Below, piece after piece: positions 34,501-55,890 of a stretch of 64,000 nt of DNA. Each line of letters begins with the position of its first letter. The first letter of the stretch is position 1. The position numbers and the translations under genes are program-made. The DNA comes from Plazaster borealis (lineage: Eukaryota > Echinodermata > Asteroidea > Forcipulatida > Labidiasteridae), in contig CM037457.1 in assembly GCA_021014325.1 (NCBI GenBank), positions 8,228,721-8,292,720 of the forward strand, written 5' to 3'. The notes under the pieces were generated by a model, which did not search any database, was not told the DNA's origin, and saw nothing but the letters and a program-made list of their open reading frames with translations.

Positions 34501-35207
34501 TTTGGATTTAGCTCCTTTAATGTAGAGATAGTTCATTTAAAATTTTTATTTCTGATTACCACGATAATAGGAGGCTCACCTCCAGAATCACTCCGGGCAT
34601 GCCGGGCGCATGCACACTTTTAGAGACTTTGTGGATGAATTTAATCAGACAAACGATGTATTTTGTTTATGTCAAAGTGGAAAGTAATACTTCAACAATA
34701 ATTATAAATGGACACTTTTTATAGGTTGTTGATTTTTTTTATCCTATCGAAAAACGTCCTAACCCCCACGGTAGTAGTACGTAGGGTAACCCATCCTATA
34801 CAGACCTCCTACGATACTAATTTGATGCCGTGCCAATTTGAATCATAAATAAATCATATTAATATGTTTAAAATCACATTGGCCATGTAACTATTGCATT
34901 GTCTTGGGGTCGGAGGCTGTTGTTGGCGGGTGATAGCGGCTTATAAATAAACACGTGCTACTGTTTACTGTTGCTTTTCATTTTTTTCAATTCAAATTCA
35001 TCTCGTCTGATCATTCTTCCCTCCACTCTCCGTCTTCCAATCTTAAGAAAGTAAACATGTTATTCCTCCATGATTATACCTACCACTTGTAACACTTCTA
35101 CTAAAAATCGAGGCAGCTCCATAATGTCTGGTTTTACTCCGAATCATCAGTGGAATTATTCTTTTGGCAATATTCATGCCGTCCCTCATGGAAGACGCCA
35201 TTTTCAT
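1454..35207 (-). CDS. TRAP1: TRAP1, mitochondrial Hsp90-family chaperone (17 coding exons, complete)
   Basis: Mitochondrial matrix HSP90 paralogue, an ATP-driven chaperone. Coding exons in transcript order: 35207-35084, 27124-26972, 25602-25520, 25053-24904, 23788-23717, 15439-15267, 12485-12376, 11407-11334, 10897-10618, 9893-9824, 8989-8842, 8501-8374, 6517-6324, 6044-5959, 3279-3134, 2520-2448, 1555-1454. They total 2166 nt, giving 721 aa plus stop; human TRAP1 is 704 aa. Every junction has GT-AG borders and a matching phase. Visible parts: basic, Ser/Arg-rich N-terminal presequence; GHKL ATPase with Glu125 and Asn129 ([10 protein letters not shown]), DTGLGMT at 171-177, GTIARSGSK, and the glycine loop [11 protein letters not shown] from 216; middle domain with LNLSREL carrying the catalytic Arg420; C-terminal dimerisation domain ending [11 protein letters not shown]. 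No C-terminal MEEVD or KDEL, which excludes cytosolic Hsp90 and GRP94. Start taken at the first ATG (35207); an ATG two codons later is also possible. Confidence 0.96.
1800..1896 (+). repeat. Half copy of the TTAA-flanked MITE
   Basis: TTAAAGGCATCGTACACGTT, followed by GTGTATCCCAACATATGCAT, matching one arm of the MITE at 3797-4170. It is truncated after AAAATTTG. In TRAP1 intron 16. Confidence 0.8.
2448..2520 (-). CDS. TRAP1: TRAP1 exon 16
   Basis: Residues 664-688: [20 protein letters not shown], the conserved HxLIxKLxxL helix of the dimerisation domain. Acceptor ...CGCCATAG, donor GTAAGG. Confidence 0.93.
3134..3279 (-). CDS. TRAP1: TRAP1 exon 15
   Basis: Residues 616-664: [19 protein letters not shown] and [11 protein letters not shown]. 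The match to TRAP1 ([18 protein letters not shown]) is strong. The first six bases (GTAAGC) resemble a donor, but phase continuity shows they are exon. Confidence 0.95.
3797..4170. mobile_element. TTAA-flanked palindromic MITE, complete copy
   Basis: TTAA at both borders (3797-3800, 4167-4170). Ends AGGTATCGTACACGTTCGGT and the complement of AGGCACTGAACACGTTTGG. The middle has CTTCTTGCAAGAAGTTTTTA, a hairpin centre. TTAA target use is typical of piggyBac/Kolobok-type elements. From memory, very similar elements are abundant in echinoderm genomes. In TRAP1 intron 14. Confidence 0.85.
4571..5085 (+). repeat. 264-bp tandem duplication
   Basis: 4571-4825 is repeated almost perfectly at 4835-5085, starting GCCATGGGATAGGC and ending AACTAGCAAACA. 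The duplicated segment includes the left end of the 715-bp inverted-repeat element, so the duplication came after that insertion. Confidence 0.9.
5019..5733. mobile_element. 715-bp inverted-repeat element with 7-bp target duplication
   Basis: Ends CTAGACTTGATTCAAGTCCC (left) and the complement of CTAGACTTGACTCAAGTCCC (right), flanked by CTCTGAA at 5012-5018 and 5734-5740. The 7-8-bp duplication suggests a P- or hAT-like non-autonomous element. No coding capacity. In TRAP1 intron 14. Confidence 0.75.
5959..6044 (-). CDS. TRAP1: TRAP1 exon 14
   Basis: Residues 587-615, entering the C-terminal dimerisation domain: [21 protein letters not shown], equivalent to the MRNVLGSRVTNVK segment of vertebrate TRAP1. 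Acceptor TTGTTTCAG. Confidence 0.95.
6324..6517 (-). CDS. TRAP1: TRAP1 exon 13
   Basis: Residues 522-586: [28 protein letters not shown], then an acidic linker with EEEE. It corresponds to the end of the middle domain. Acceptor TTGTAG, donor GTCTGA (weaker than consensus). Confidence 0.95.
6518..8373. other. TRAP1 intron 12
   Basis: AT-rich. Holds the tRNA-like sequence at 6907-6973 and, near 7430-7570, a TTTCACAAAA / CATTTCACAAAATGCATCGT sequence with inverted flavour typical of a fold-back repeat. Nothing else recognised. Confidence 0.5.
6907..6973 (-). repeat. tRNA-like sequence (SINE head or tRNA pseudogene)
   Basis: The minus strand has a perfect D-arm TAGCTCAGTTGGTAGAGC and box B GGTTCAAATCC. 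The anticodon stem pairs poorly and base 33 is not U, so it is not a working tRNA. In TRAP1 intron 12. Confidence 0.7.
8374..8501 (-). CDS. TRAP1: TRAP1 exon 12
   Basis: Residues 480-522: [30 protein letters not shown] and MYYMCAP, the conserved L-x-Y-x-R-M-x-x-G-Q-x-x-x-Y-Y segment. Donor GTAAAC. Confidence 0.97.
8842..8989 (-). CDS. TRAP1: TRAP1 exon 11
   Basis: Residues 430-479. Contains [14 protein letters not shown] and [13 protein letters not shown], the helical middle-domain segment FFxxYGxFxREGI of TRAP1. Donor GTGAGG. Confidence 0.96.
8990..9823. other. TRAP1 intron 10
   Basis: Contains a small palindromic GCTAGCCGCTAGCCGCTAGC run near 9102-9121 and a C/A-only stretch at about 9480-9565. 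No gene seen. Introns 8 and 9 (9894-10617, 10898-11333) show nothing notable. Confidence 0.5.
9824..9893 (-). CDS. TRAP1: TRAP1 exon 10 (catalytic Arg loop)
   Basis: A 70-nt exon (residues 407-430) encoding [19 protein letters not shown]. The Arg of NLSRE (about residue 420) contacts the ATP gamma-phosphate in Hsp90 proteins. Donor GTTAGT. Confidence 0.97.
10618..10897 (-). CDS. TRAP1: TRAP1 exon 9 (middle domain)
   Basis: The largest coding exon (280 nt, residues 314-407). It contains [46 protein letters not shown] and [10 protein letters not shown]. This segment is very close to vertebrate TRAP1 and separates it from other Hsp90s. Confidence 0.98.
11334..11407 (-). CDS. TRAP1: TRAP1 exon 8
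   Basis: Residues 289-313, start of the middle domain: [18 protein letters not shown], matching the conserved KYSxFVxFPxxLNG segment. Acceptor TTTTTGCAG, donor GTATGT. Confidence 0.93.
11828..12290. repeat. Interspersed repeat shared with 52886-53400
   Basis: Shares ATACATATTCATGA, TCTCACTGGTCCATTCA, TTGTGGAACTGT(C/T)GCACAG and GATGTCAATC blocks with the copy at 52886-53400. TRAP1 intron 7. Partly palindromic: TACCTCATAC words occur in both orientations at its ends. No coding capacity. Confidence 0.65.
12376..12485 (-). CDS. TRAP1: TRAP1 exon 7
   Basis: Residues 252-288. Contains [16 protein letters not shown], the conserved GT-K-I-x-I-H-L-K strand closing the N-terminal domain. The acceptor is ...GGATAG, with a short pyrimidine tract. 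Confidence 0.94.
12832..13172 (+). mobile_element. tRNA-derived SINE
   Basis: Begins GTGTCGTGGCCGAGC (class II tRNA Ser/Leu-like box A region), with box B GGTTCGAGTCC at 12888-12898. A body follows with ACTTAACTATAATTGCTTC and CCCAGGGAGCTGAG. It ends GCGCTATATAAAAACTGG and an ATT repeat tail, like an L2-type 3' end. Same family as the interrupted copy at 18103-19796. Confidence 0.88.
13173..13800 (-). pseudogene. Decayed LINE reverse-transcriptase C-terminus
   Basis: The minus strand translates with stops and frame changes to [30 protein letters not shown], then [20 protein letters not shown] followed by [10 protein letters not shown]. This is the usual layout after the RT catalytic core of jockey/CR1-type LINEs (GVTLDRSLTF then ITGxxxxTPTxxLPxLxGI). 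Only this 3' fragment is recognisable. Confidence 0.6.
13900..14140 (-). pseudogene. Fragment of a second LINE (C-terminal tail)
   Basis: Minus-strand translation gives [18 protein letters not shown] and, after a stop, [11 protein letters not shown]. It matches the WxGHVxRMxxxxxPKxxLE ... GRPxxxWxDxIxxDL tail of many non-LTR retrotransposons. Short and broken. Confidence 0.5.
14141..15266. other. Rest of TRAP1 intron 6
   Basis: After the two LINE fragments this stretch holds only an ATT/TAA microsatellite (14697-14715) and AT-rich sequence. No supported feature. Confidence 0.5.
15267..15439 (-). CDS. TRAP1: TRAP1 exon 6 (glycine-rich ATP lid)
   Basis: Residues 195-252. Contains [20 protein letters not shown], the third GHKL motif and lid hinge, followed by a YRWTSDG strand. 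Separated from exon 5 by the 8.3-kb intron with the nested mobile elements. Donor GTAAGT. Confidence 0.97.
18103..19796 (-). mobile_element. tRNA-derived SINE (minus), interrupted
   Basis: Same family as the copy at 12832-13172. The tRNA-like head is at the right end (CGGCCACGACACC, box B as GGATTCGAACCC near 19702), and the tail GCGCTATATAAGAAC with an ATT run is at the left. It is split at 18290-19627 by the TA-flanked element and lies inside the 5.2-kb inverted-repeat element. Confidence 0.85.
18290..19627. mobile_element. TA-flanked non-autonomous DNA element, about 1.33 kb
   Basis: The inverted ends are TACCGTAATTTTTGGATTAT on the left and the complement of TACCGTAATTTTCGGATTAT on the right. 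TA at both borders is the target duplication: removing the insert restores CGCAGGTACCCATTT of the surrounding SINE. Both ends carry subterminal words GCCGGGCGGCTTAT. No coding frame seen. TA target use suggests the Tc1/mariner-pogo superfamily. Confidence 0.85.
20117..20168. repeat. Perfect short palindrome
   Basis: ATGATCATAATCCTCG ... CGAGGATTACGAATTATGATCAT, a hairpin with a CGGCGGT-type loop and about 16-18 paired bases, inside the 5.2-kb inverted-repeat element. Confidence 0.7.
23179..23548. mobile_element. TTAA-flanked MITE, near-complete copy
   Basis: Same family as 3797-4170, in the opposite orientation: AAGGCACTG...TTTGGTAATTGTCAAAG at the left, CTTCTTGCAAGAAGTCTTTT in the middle, and ACGTGTACAGTGCCTTT at the right. 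A few bases of the left terminus are deleted. In TRAP1 intron 5, just 3' of the LINE remnant. Confidence 0.82.
23717..23788 (-). CDS. TRAP1: TRAP1 exon 5 (DTGxGMT motif)
   Basis: A 72-nt, phase 0-0 exon (residues 171-194). It carries DTGLGMT, whose Asp contacts adenine, followed by [12 protein letters not shown]. Acceptor TCTCTGCAG, donor GTACAT. Because it is in frame it could be skipped without a frameshift, but the ATP site would be lost. Confidence 0.97.
24446..24550. repeat. Diverged copy of the GCGGCTTATA element end
   Basis: Contains GCGGCTTATATTTTGACACC and GCGGCTTATACACCGGGC, matching the subterminal repeats of the TA-flanked element at 18290-19627. Truncated fragment in TRAP1 intron 4. 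Confidence 0.55.
24904..25053 (-). CDS. TRAP1: TRAP1 exon 4 (ATP-binding Glu/Asn helix)
   Basis: Exactly 50 codons, phase 0 at both ends (residues 121-170). Carries [18 protein letters not shown], with the catalytic Glu125 and the Mg-ATP-coordinating Asn129 expected of a GHKL ATPase. Donor GTGAGT. Confidence 0.97.
25520..25602 (-). CDS. TRAP1: TRAP1 exon 3
   Basis: Encodes about residues 93-120. It contains KHEFQAET and the LYSE segment that opens the Hsp90 N-terminal domain. The first GA completes the Gly codon begun in exon 2. Donor GTAAAT. Confidence 0.95.
26195..26989. repeat. 73-bp tandem array that duplicates the TRAP1 exon 2 splice donor
   Basis: Eleven units of 73 bp (two of them 69 bp, lacking GTAT). 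Each ends with the last 18-19 bases of TRAP1 exon 2, and on the minus strand each reads AGTCAGTGGCTG/GTAAGC. The donor-equivalent positions are 26250, 26323, 26396, 26469, 26538, 26611, 26684, 26757, 26826, 26899 and 26972. Only 26972 joins the full exon. The array spans the exon-intron boundary. Confidence 0.95.
26972..27124 (-). CDS. TRAP1: TRAP1 exon 2
   Basis: Encodes residues 42-92, the poorly conserved linker between the presequence and the ATPase domain (acidic, Ser/Thr-rich). Acceptor ...TATACAG at 27125. The last 18-19 bases and the GTAAGC donor belong to the 73-bp tandem repeat at 26195-26989, so identical donors lie downstream in the intron. Confidence 0.85.
27783..29938. mobile_element. 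2.16-kb element with minisatellite inverted ends and 9-bp target duplication
   Basis: Flanked by GTTGTATAT on both sides (27774-27782 and 29939-29947). The ends are inverted repeats of about 200-220 bp starting GCTGGTCAT and made of a degenerate 16-bp unit (GTCGCCCCCTAGCAAA type) in opposite orientations (27797-27990; 29724-29925). Arrays are closed by TTATTTTAGTTC / GAACTAAATAA on the inner side. The interior is AT-rich with no recognisable transposase. Inverted ends plus a 9-bp duplication suggest a Mutator-like non-autonomous element. Located in TRAP1 intron 1. Confidence 0.82.
30264..33132 (-). pseudogene. CR1-like LINE ORF2, nearly full length but frameshifted
   Basis: Non-LTR retrotransposon in TRAP1 intron 1, same strand as the gene. 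Endonuclease first: [35 protein letters not shown], then [14 protein letters not shown] after a frame change at about 32800. Next the linker and RT (32434-31403): [37 protein letters not shown] frameshift at about 31470 leads to [53 protein letters not shown] and LFADDTKIF. The C-terminus (30653-30264) holds [15 protein letters not shown] and [14 protein letters not shown]. At least three frame changes make it inactive, but decay is modest, so it inserted fairly recently. CR1 versus L2 clade is inferred from motif style. Confidence 0.9.
33750..34576. mobile_element. 0.8-kb inverted-repeat element in TRAP1 intron 1
   Basis: Left AGCCTCCTATTCTCGTGGG with ACCGTGGTAGCAGAAAA; right, in complement, GAGCCTCCTATTATCGTGGT then AATCAGAAA. 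The ends are similar over about 25 bp, with an insertion on the left. Flanking duplication is unclear. No coding frame recognised. Confidence 0.6.
35084..35207 (-). CDS. TRAP1: TRAP1 exon 1 (mitochondrial presequence)
   Basis: Encodes residues 1-41 plus one base of codon 42. The segment is rich in Arg, Lys and Ser and almost lacks acidic residues, as expected for a matrix-targeting presequence. Two in-frame ATGs (MKMASS) sit 6 bp apart. The donor is GTAGGT at 35083-35078, and the leftover G joins the GT of exon 2 to make Gly42. Confidence 0.88.
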
Positions 35208-35230
35208 CACTTGATGGTGTCGCAAAGGTC

Positions 35231-35245
35231 GGCGCCCTCTAGCGG
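35231..35245 (-). promoter_or_regulatory. CTCF-like motif near the TRAP1 start
   Basis: The minus strand reads CCGCTAGAGGGCGCC, matching the CTCF core CCASYAGRKGGCRS at all but one position. It lies about 24 bp upstream of the TRAP1 ATG. CTCF is present in bilaterians; binding here is unproven. Confidence 0.35.
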
Positions 35246-35430
35246 TAGTGAATCACTACTGTCACACCAACTCGGCACTCAACTCAGTTGCAAAAAATAA
35301 TCATCCCGTGTCAAGTCGAGTTGTCTGACCAACCGGGGCCGGCGGGCGGGTTTGATTGTCCCATGATGAGAGCCTGCGAGAGTCTAGTCGCGAGTTGACG
35401 ATCGACTCATTTTAGCCTTGGTCCCAAAAA

Positions 35431-35482
35431 ATACAGCGAATACAGCGAATACACCGAATACACCGAATACACCGAATACACC
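35431..35482 (+). repeat. 9-bp tandem repeat in the divergent promoter
   Basis: About six copies of TACACCGAA (the first ones TACAGCGAA). It lies 67-118 bp upstream of the RNF121 ATG, so it may be in its 5' UTR or core promoter. Copy number may vary between individuals. Confidence 0.8.
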
Positions 35483-35548
35483 GTCTGCTGCTGGCTGTGT
35501 GTTGTTTTATTTATTTAAATAATATTTTATAGTCCACATTGTGTCACC

Positions 35549-51713
<16,165 letters not shown>

Positions 51714-52885
51714 TAACTCTAGTAAGAGTGGTAGGTTTAGGGACCCAAGTCAAGTAGCTTTTATTGTTTGGTTAAGATAATATCAAGATAACTTGTGTTA
51801 ACTTACTCAGGAACACACACATAACATTTTCTTAAAGCACATGGCCAACACTGGTAATTGTCAAACACCAGGGCTGGATTTCACAAAGAGCTAAGATTGA
51901 TCTTAAGATGTACATTAATCTTAATTGCGAAGCAAAGTGTGATGTCACAATGCAAATCACTATGGCAATATGAAGCAACTCGTCTTAAGATGAATCTTAG
52001 TGCTTTGTCCTTGCTCTATGATGACATCGAGCCTGTATCAGTACTTTGCGTGTCCCAACATACATAAACACAACAAACTTCAGTAAGTTTTTCCCATCAG
52101 TCATCAGAGTCAAGAGAAAATAATGAAAACAACCCATCACTGTTTTCCCTGTTTTCAAACATTGGATTTTGGACTTCTTTGATCAAAACTAATTGTTTTA
52201 TTCATTTCTCAAAAACTATAGCATTTTAGAAACAAATATTTCAAGGGAACTTTTGTCCACCATGACCATCTTTATACCATGTACGTTATTTGTATATCTG
52301 TGAACATTTGTATTTTCAATCTTACCAATGTTATGCTTATGCTTTAAGCGACAAGTGTATTAATATATTCAACTGTAAACTGATGTAAGTAATGAGTAGA
52401 ACTATTTTCCTAATGAAGAGGTTTATTTATGTGAAAAGGGGGCAGTCCTTTTCAATACTGATGTTCCCCTGTTTGATCTACACGTTTTTGGCCTTTGTAA
52501 AACAAAATATTTTCTTACTGCAGATCCAGTCAATACAGATCAGGAGTTGTGTTACCAGCCTGGAATGTATATGTGTGTGGCCACACACGTATGATTTTTC
52601 TATTTTCTGCAAAAAATAGTTAATGGCCTGACATTTTGACCCTAGCAGAGGCTGAATGACAATAAAACACACATAAACAAGCATACGGTTTATGCGTGTT
52701 GTGTTGTCATTTAGCCTTCGAGAAAGACTCTGCTAGGGTCCAAACCTCAGGCCATTAACCTTCTTTTGCATTTATACCATAGTTCCTTGTTTGGTAAGCA
52801 GTTTGCAACATCTAATTCTATTTTCTCTTTACTATTTTCTTTGATAAGCCAGTCCTATTTTAATTAGGCACAAGGGCATATTCGT

Positions 52886-53400
52886 TATTACTGTACCTCA
52901 TACATATTCATGATCGAGAGCCAAAGTCTCACTGGTCCATTCACCGGTGCCAGATTTAATTTTTGCTGTTTAATAAGAACGTGCCAGTATTCACACACAG
53001 GACAAATACACATACAGTTCCAAGATTGCTTCGAAAGGTGCATGCTTTGTAGACTATCGCACGGGACGCACATACAACAGTCTACTACGCATGCGCTTTA
53101 TGCAGCAATTGTGGAACTGTTGCACAGGTGTAGCCAGCCACACACATATAGAAACTCATGAAAACATGCATGGCGGAACATGTAAATGTCAATCTGTGTT
53201 TTCCCCTTGGGAACTAGTTTGTCAACTTCCATTACCTCGGGGAGCATATATTGACTGTCACCTTTGAACCATTATATAATCGTATTTTAACTCCCCGAAG
53301 TATTGGAAGTGGAAAAACTAGCTCCCAAGGGGAAACGACTATCCACCCAAAATAAAAACCATGTTGTATTTGTTTTACTGTACCTCATACATATTCAGTT
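52886..53400. repeat. Second copy of the 11828-12290 repeat
   Basis: Begins TTACTGTACCTCATACATAT and ends with a further ACTGTACCTCATACATATTC at about 53379. A central inverted pair (GGGAACTAGTTTGTCAACTT against GAAAAACTAGCTCCC) suggests a fold-back structure. Intergenic, downstream of RNF121. Confidence 0.65.
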
Positions 53401-53737
53401 GGATCTTTCATTGTCCACCTTAGTCTCTAGTCCGGCAATATTCAGCTCAGTAAAATGCTGATTGACATTTACATGTGCCGCTATGCATCATTTCATGTGT
53501 ACGGGTGTGGCTAGGGCAATTTTCCCACATGCTTGCTACACCCATGCGACACTTCCATGATTGTTTCATCGCATACGTAGTTGCATGGGCAAGGAAAACA
53601 AATCGAAAAATTCCAAGTGGTTAATTAGAGCCCAAATAAAAGGTAACACTTAATTATAGTAAAACGATTATACCATAAATAGTACAGTGTTTGTTTGTTT
53701 AATCACATGGTTTTATTATACTCTATGAAGACCATAA

Positions 53738-53925
53738 AGGGACAGGTTAAAAAAAAAACTAAAAAAAACAAACAATTATTTTGTTCCCCCGAAGTAGTAT
53801 TTCACGGAGTTCCAACAAAATTGTAGTTCAAGGGAACAAAATCAATTGAAACTAAAATAATTATTTTTTTGTGGGAATGAAATACTTCGCAATATTTAAG
53901 CGGCTTTGGAGCCCTTGATATGCCA
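53738..53925. repeat. Short AGGGACAGG element
   Basis: Starts AAAGGGACAGGTTAAAAA and ends GGCTTTGGAGCCCTTGA, with GGGAACAAAAT words inside. It resembles the sequence flanking the 21-bp array (CCTGTCCCTTTATAGGGGCT at 42701-42720), so the array may be an expanded copy of this family. Confidence 0.5.
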
Positions 53926-54009
53926 TTTAATTTCCAAGTATCTTTCTGAGATCGCCTTTGCATTAACAGCCGTTTTATGTGGTTTTGTTTTGGTCATTTT
54001 TTTATTTAG

Positions 54010-54360
54010 AGTGGTGACGAGGTCTTAAACGGTGGTTTGAAACCTTGCAGTGTCGTGGCCATGCGATAAAGGACCGAGCTAAAGCGCGGTCCTTTCTCGC
54101 ACTGCCACGACCCTGCAAAGTTTTAAACGGCCAGTTATGACATTCAGAAATACCCTTTTTGTTTAAAAGCGTAAAAATAAAGGAAAAACTGTAATTGAAC
54201 TTGTCTTTTTGTTAAATCTTTAAATTCGTGTCCTTGCCAAGGGTCAAACTGCAGGCAGCGCTCAACGGTTGTGCATACGTGCACATACTAATAGGTTTTA
54301 GCGTTATTAGCGCCCACCTAAGCTTGTGCGCCAACGTAAGCTTGCGCGCCAACATGTGTA
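54010..54360. repeat. Interspersed repeat shared with 59240-59590
   Basis: Both copies have the sequence around CGACCCTGCAAAGTTTTAAACG / TGACCCTGCAAGGTTTTAAACG, GGTCCTTT and AAAGGGTCAAA. This copy also has an inverted pair TCGTGGCCATGCG / GCACTGCCACGACC. Non-coding. Confidence 0.6.
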
Positions 54361-54773
54361 TGGCTATGAATGCCCAATGTGCTTTACCCAACCGGTCTTA
54401 AACAGCTCCAGGTGTGTCTTTAACAGCCCTTTAAAACCAGGTAATCATAGTCCTCAACCAATAGGACTGCCTAAACTGTCTGAAGTATTTATGAAAACTA
54501 AATTAAAGCAAACCAAGATTATTGTGATGATGGGTCAATATGTATTCAGTTTATCTCAATAATGTTTTCTGATGTTATGTAGTATAATGTTTATTGACAT
54601 AACGATTATGCTGATATTCATTGACAAGTTCATTTTATAGCCATTGCACCTAACCTGTAAGATAAGGAGAGCATAATACAGGATTGGAATTGATTGGGAT
54701 CTCTAATAGAAACACCCATGCAAGTCACACAAAATGTATAATCTTCATGTCAGAGACTGATAGATGTCTTATA

Positions 54774-55812
54774 CCAGGTTCAGACAGGCGCTCCAGAGTC
54801 GACCCAAACCAAAAAGATTAGGAGTGACTCCAGGTCAACCCAAATAAATTTCGTTTTCAGACAGGCGAATTTAAAGGGATTGTATACGTTTGGTAATTGG
54901 ATCAACCCACTGTTTGTTTCAATCGTATATAGTTGTAGTATATACCATAAAACTAACCTGTGAAAATTTCATTTCAAATGGTGGTAACGGTTTTTAGATA
55001 TTGCAGAAAATCTGGAGTGGTTATGTCCTCGCAGGAAGAATAATCTGCAATACACAATCTGAGAAACGTTCTCAGTTTTAAATTTTTGGGGATAAAAAGT
55101 GATATCTTTTTCCATAACTGCAGTACTTCTAAGTGAAAAGTTTCTCAAAATGCATTATACTATCCAAAGCTGCTGTACTTCTTACCGAGTAAGTTTTTAT
55201 TGCCATTAATTTTCAGAGTCATTACCAAACGTATACAGACCCTTTAAATTGAAATTGGCTGGAGAGAATATTACAAACAAATGTGCCAAACGTGCCAAAC
55301 AAAAATAGCACTTTTCATAGGTTGCTGAACATGTTTTTATTCTAATCGAAAAACGTGCTTAGTACCACTGTAATAGGGTATTCCATTCTAATATTTTGTA
55401 AACAAAAGGGTCAATAACAAACGTCCGTTTTGCCAAGTATTTTTGTTTAATTAAAAAGAAAAGAATTCAATAAAAAACCTGTGTAGTTAACAATGTGGGG
55501 CGCCATATGCAAAAAGTCTCCATGCTATTATTAGCTGAACGGAGAAGAAGAATATTGCTTAAAAATGTAGCATTAAGCTACCTTTCTTCTAATTAGCATA
55601 CATAAACATATAATTTGCATTAATGGTTCGACTCATGACAAGATTGTTGTCTGAAACCAAGATGCTCCAGAGTCATTCCGAACGACTGCAACAGTCGATC
55701 TTTCGACTTCCAGTGCGTTAATTTGCTCCTGACTGTTTCAGACGTCAATTTTTCTGATACTTAATTTAATAATTTGGTTTGGCGCGACTCTGGAACGCCT
55801 GTCTGAACCAGG
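54774..55812. mobile_element. 1.04-kb inverted-repeat element containing a nested MITE
   Basis: Ends CCAGGTTCAGACAGGCGCTC (left) and the complement of CCTGGTTCAGACAGGCGTTC (right). The inverted match continues for about 40 bp through CCAGAGTCG and CCAAACCAAA. Flanks share TTATA-like bases, so a 4-5-bp target duplication is possible. The TTAA-type MITE at 54881-55247 is inserted inside. No coding frame. Confidence 0.72.
54881..55247. mobile_element. TTAA-flanked MITE, second subfamily
   Basis: TTAA at 54881-54884 and 55244-55247, ends AGGGATTGTATACGTTTGGT and the complement of AGGGTCTGTATACGTTTGGT. Related in its ends to the MITE at 3797-4170 but with a different interior. Nested within 54774-55812. 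Confidence 0.82.
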
Positions 55813-55890
55813 TTTTATACAAAGATGAAATACAAAGATGAATAAAAGTGCACCACTCTCACCAAACCTCCAGTTTATACTCTCTTTACT

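Larger units (their letters stand above)
35208..35548. promoter_or_regulatory. Putative bidirectional TRAP1/RNF121 promoter
   Basis: Only 341 bp separate the two divergent start codons, so both core promoters and both 5' UTRs must lie here unless there are upstream non-coding exons. The middle is GC-rich (35325-35410). A CTCF-like word sits at 35231-35245, and a 9-bp tandem repeat sits on the RNF121 side. No clear TATA box. Promoter function is inferred from gene arrangement. Confidence 0.6.

Noticed and set aside
35208..35225. Upstream extension of TRAP1 from a TTG codon
   Set aside because: TTG is not a usual eukaryotic start; the ATG at 35207 (or 35201) is preferred.
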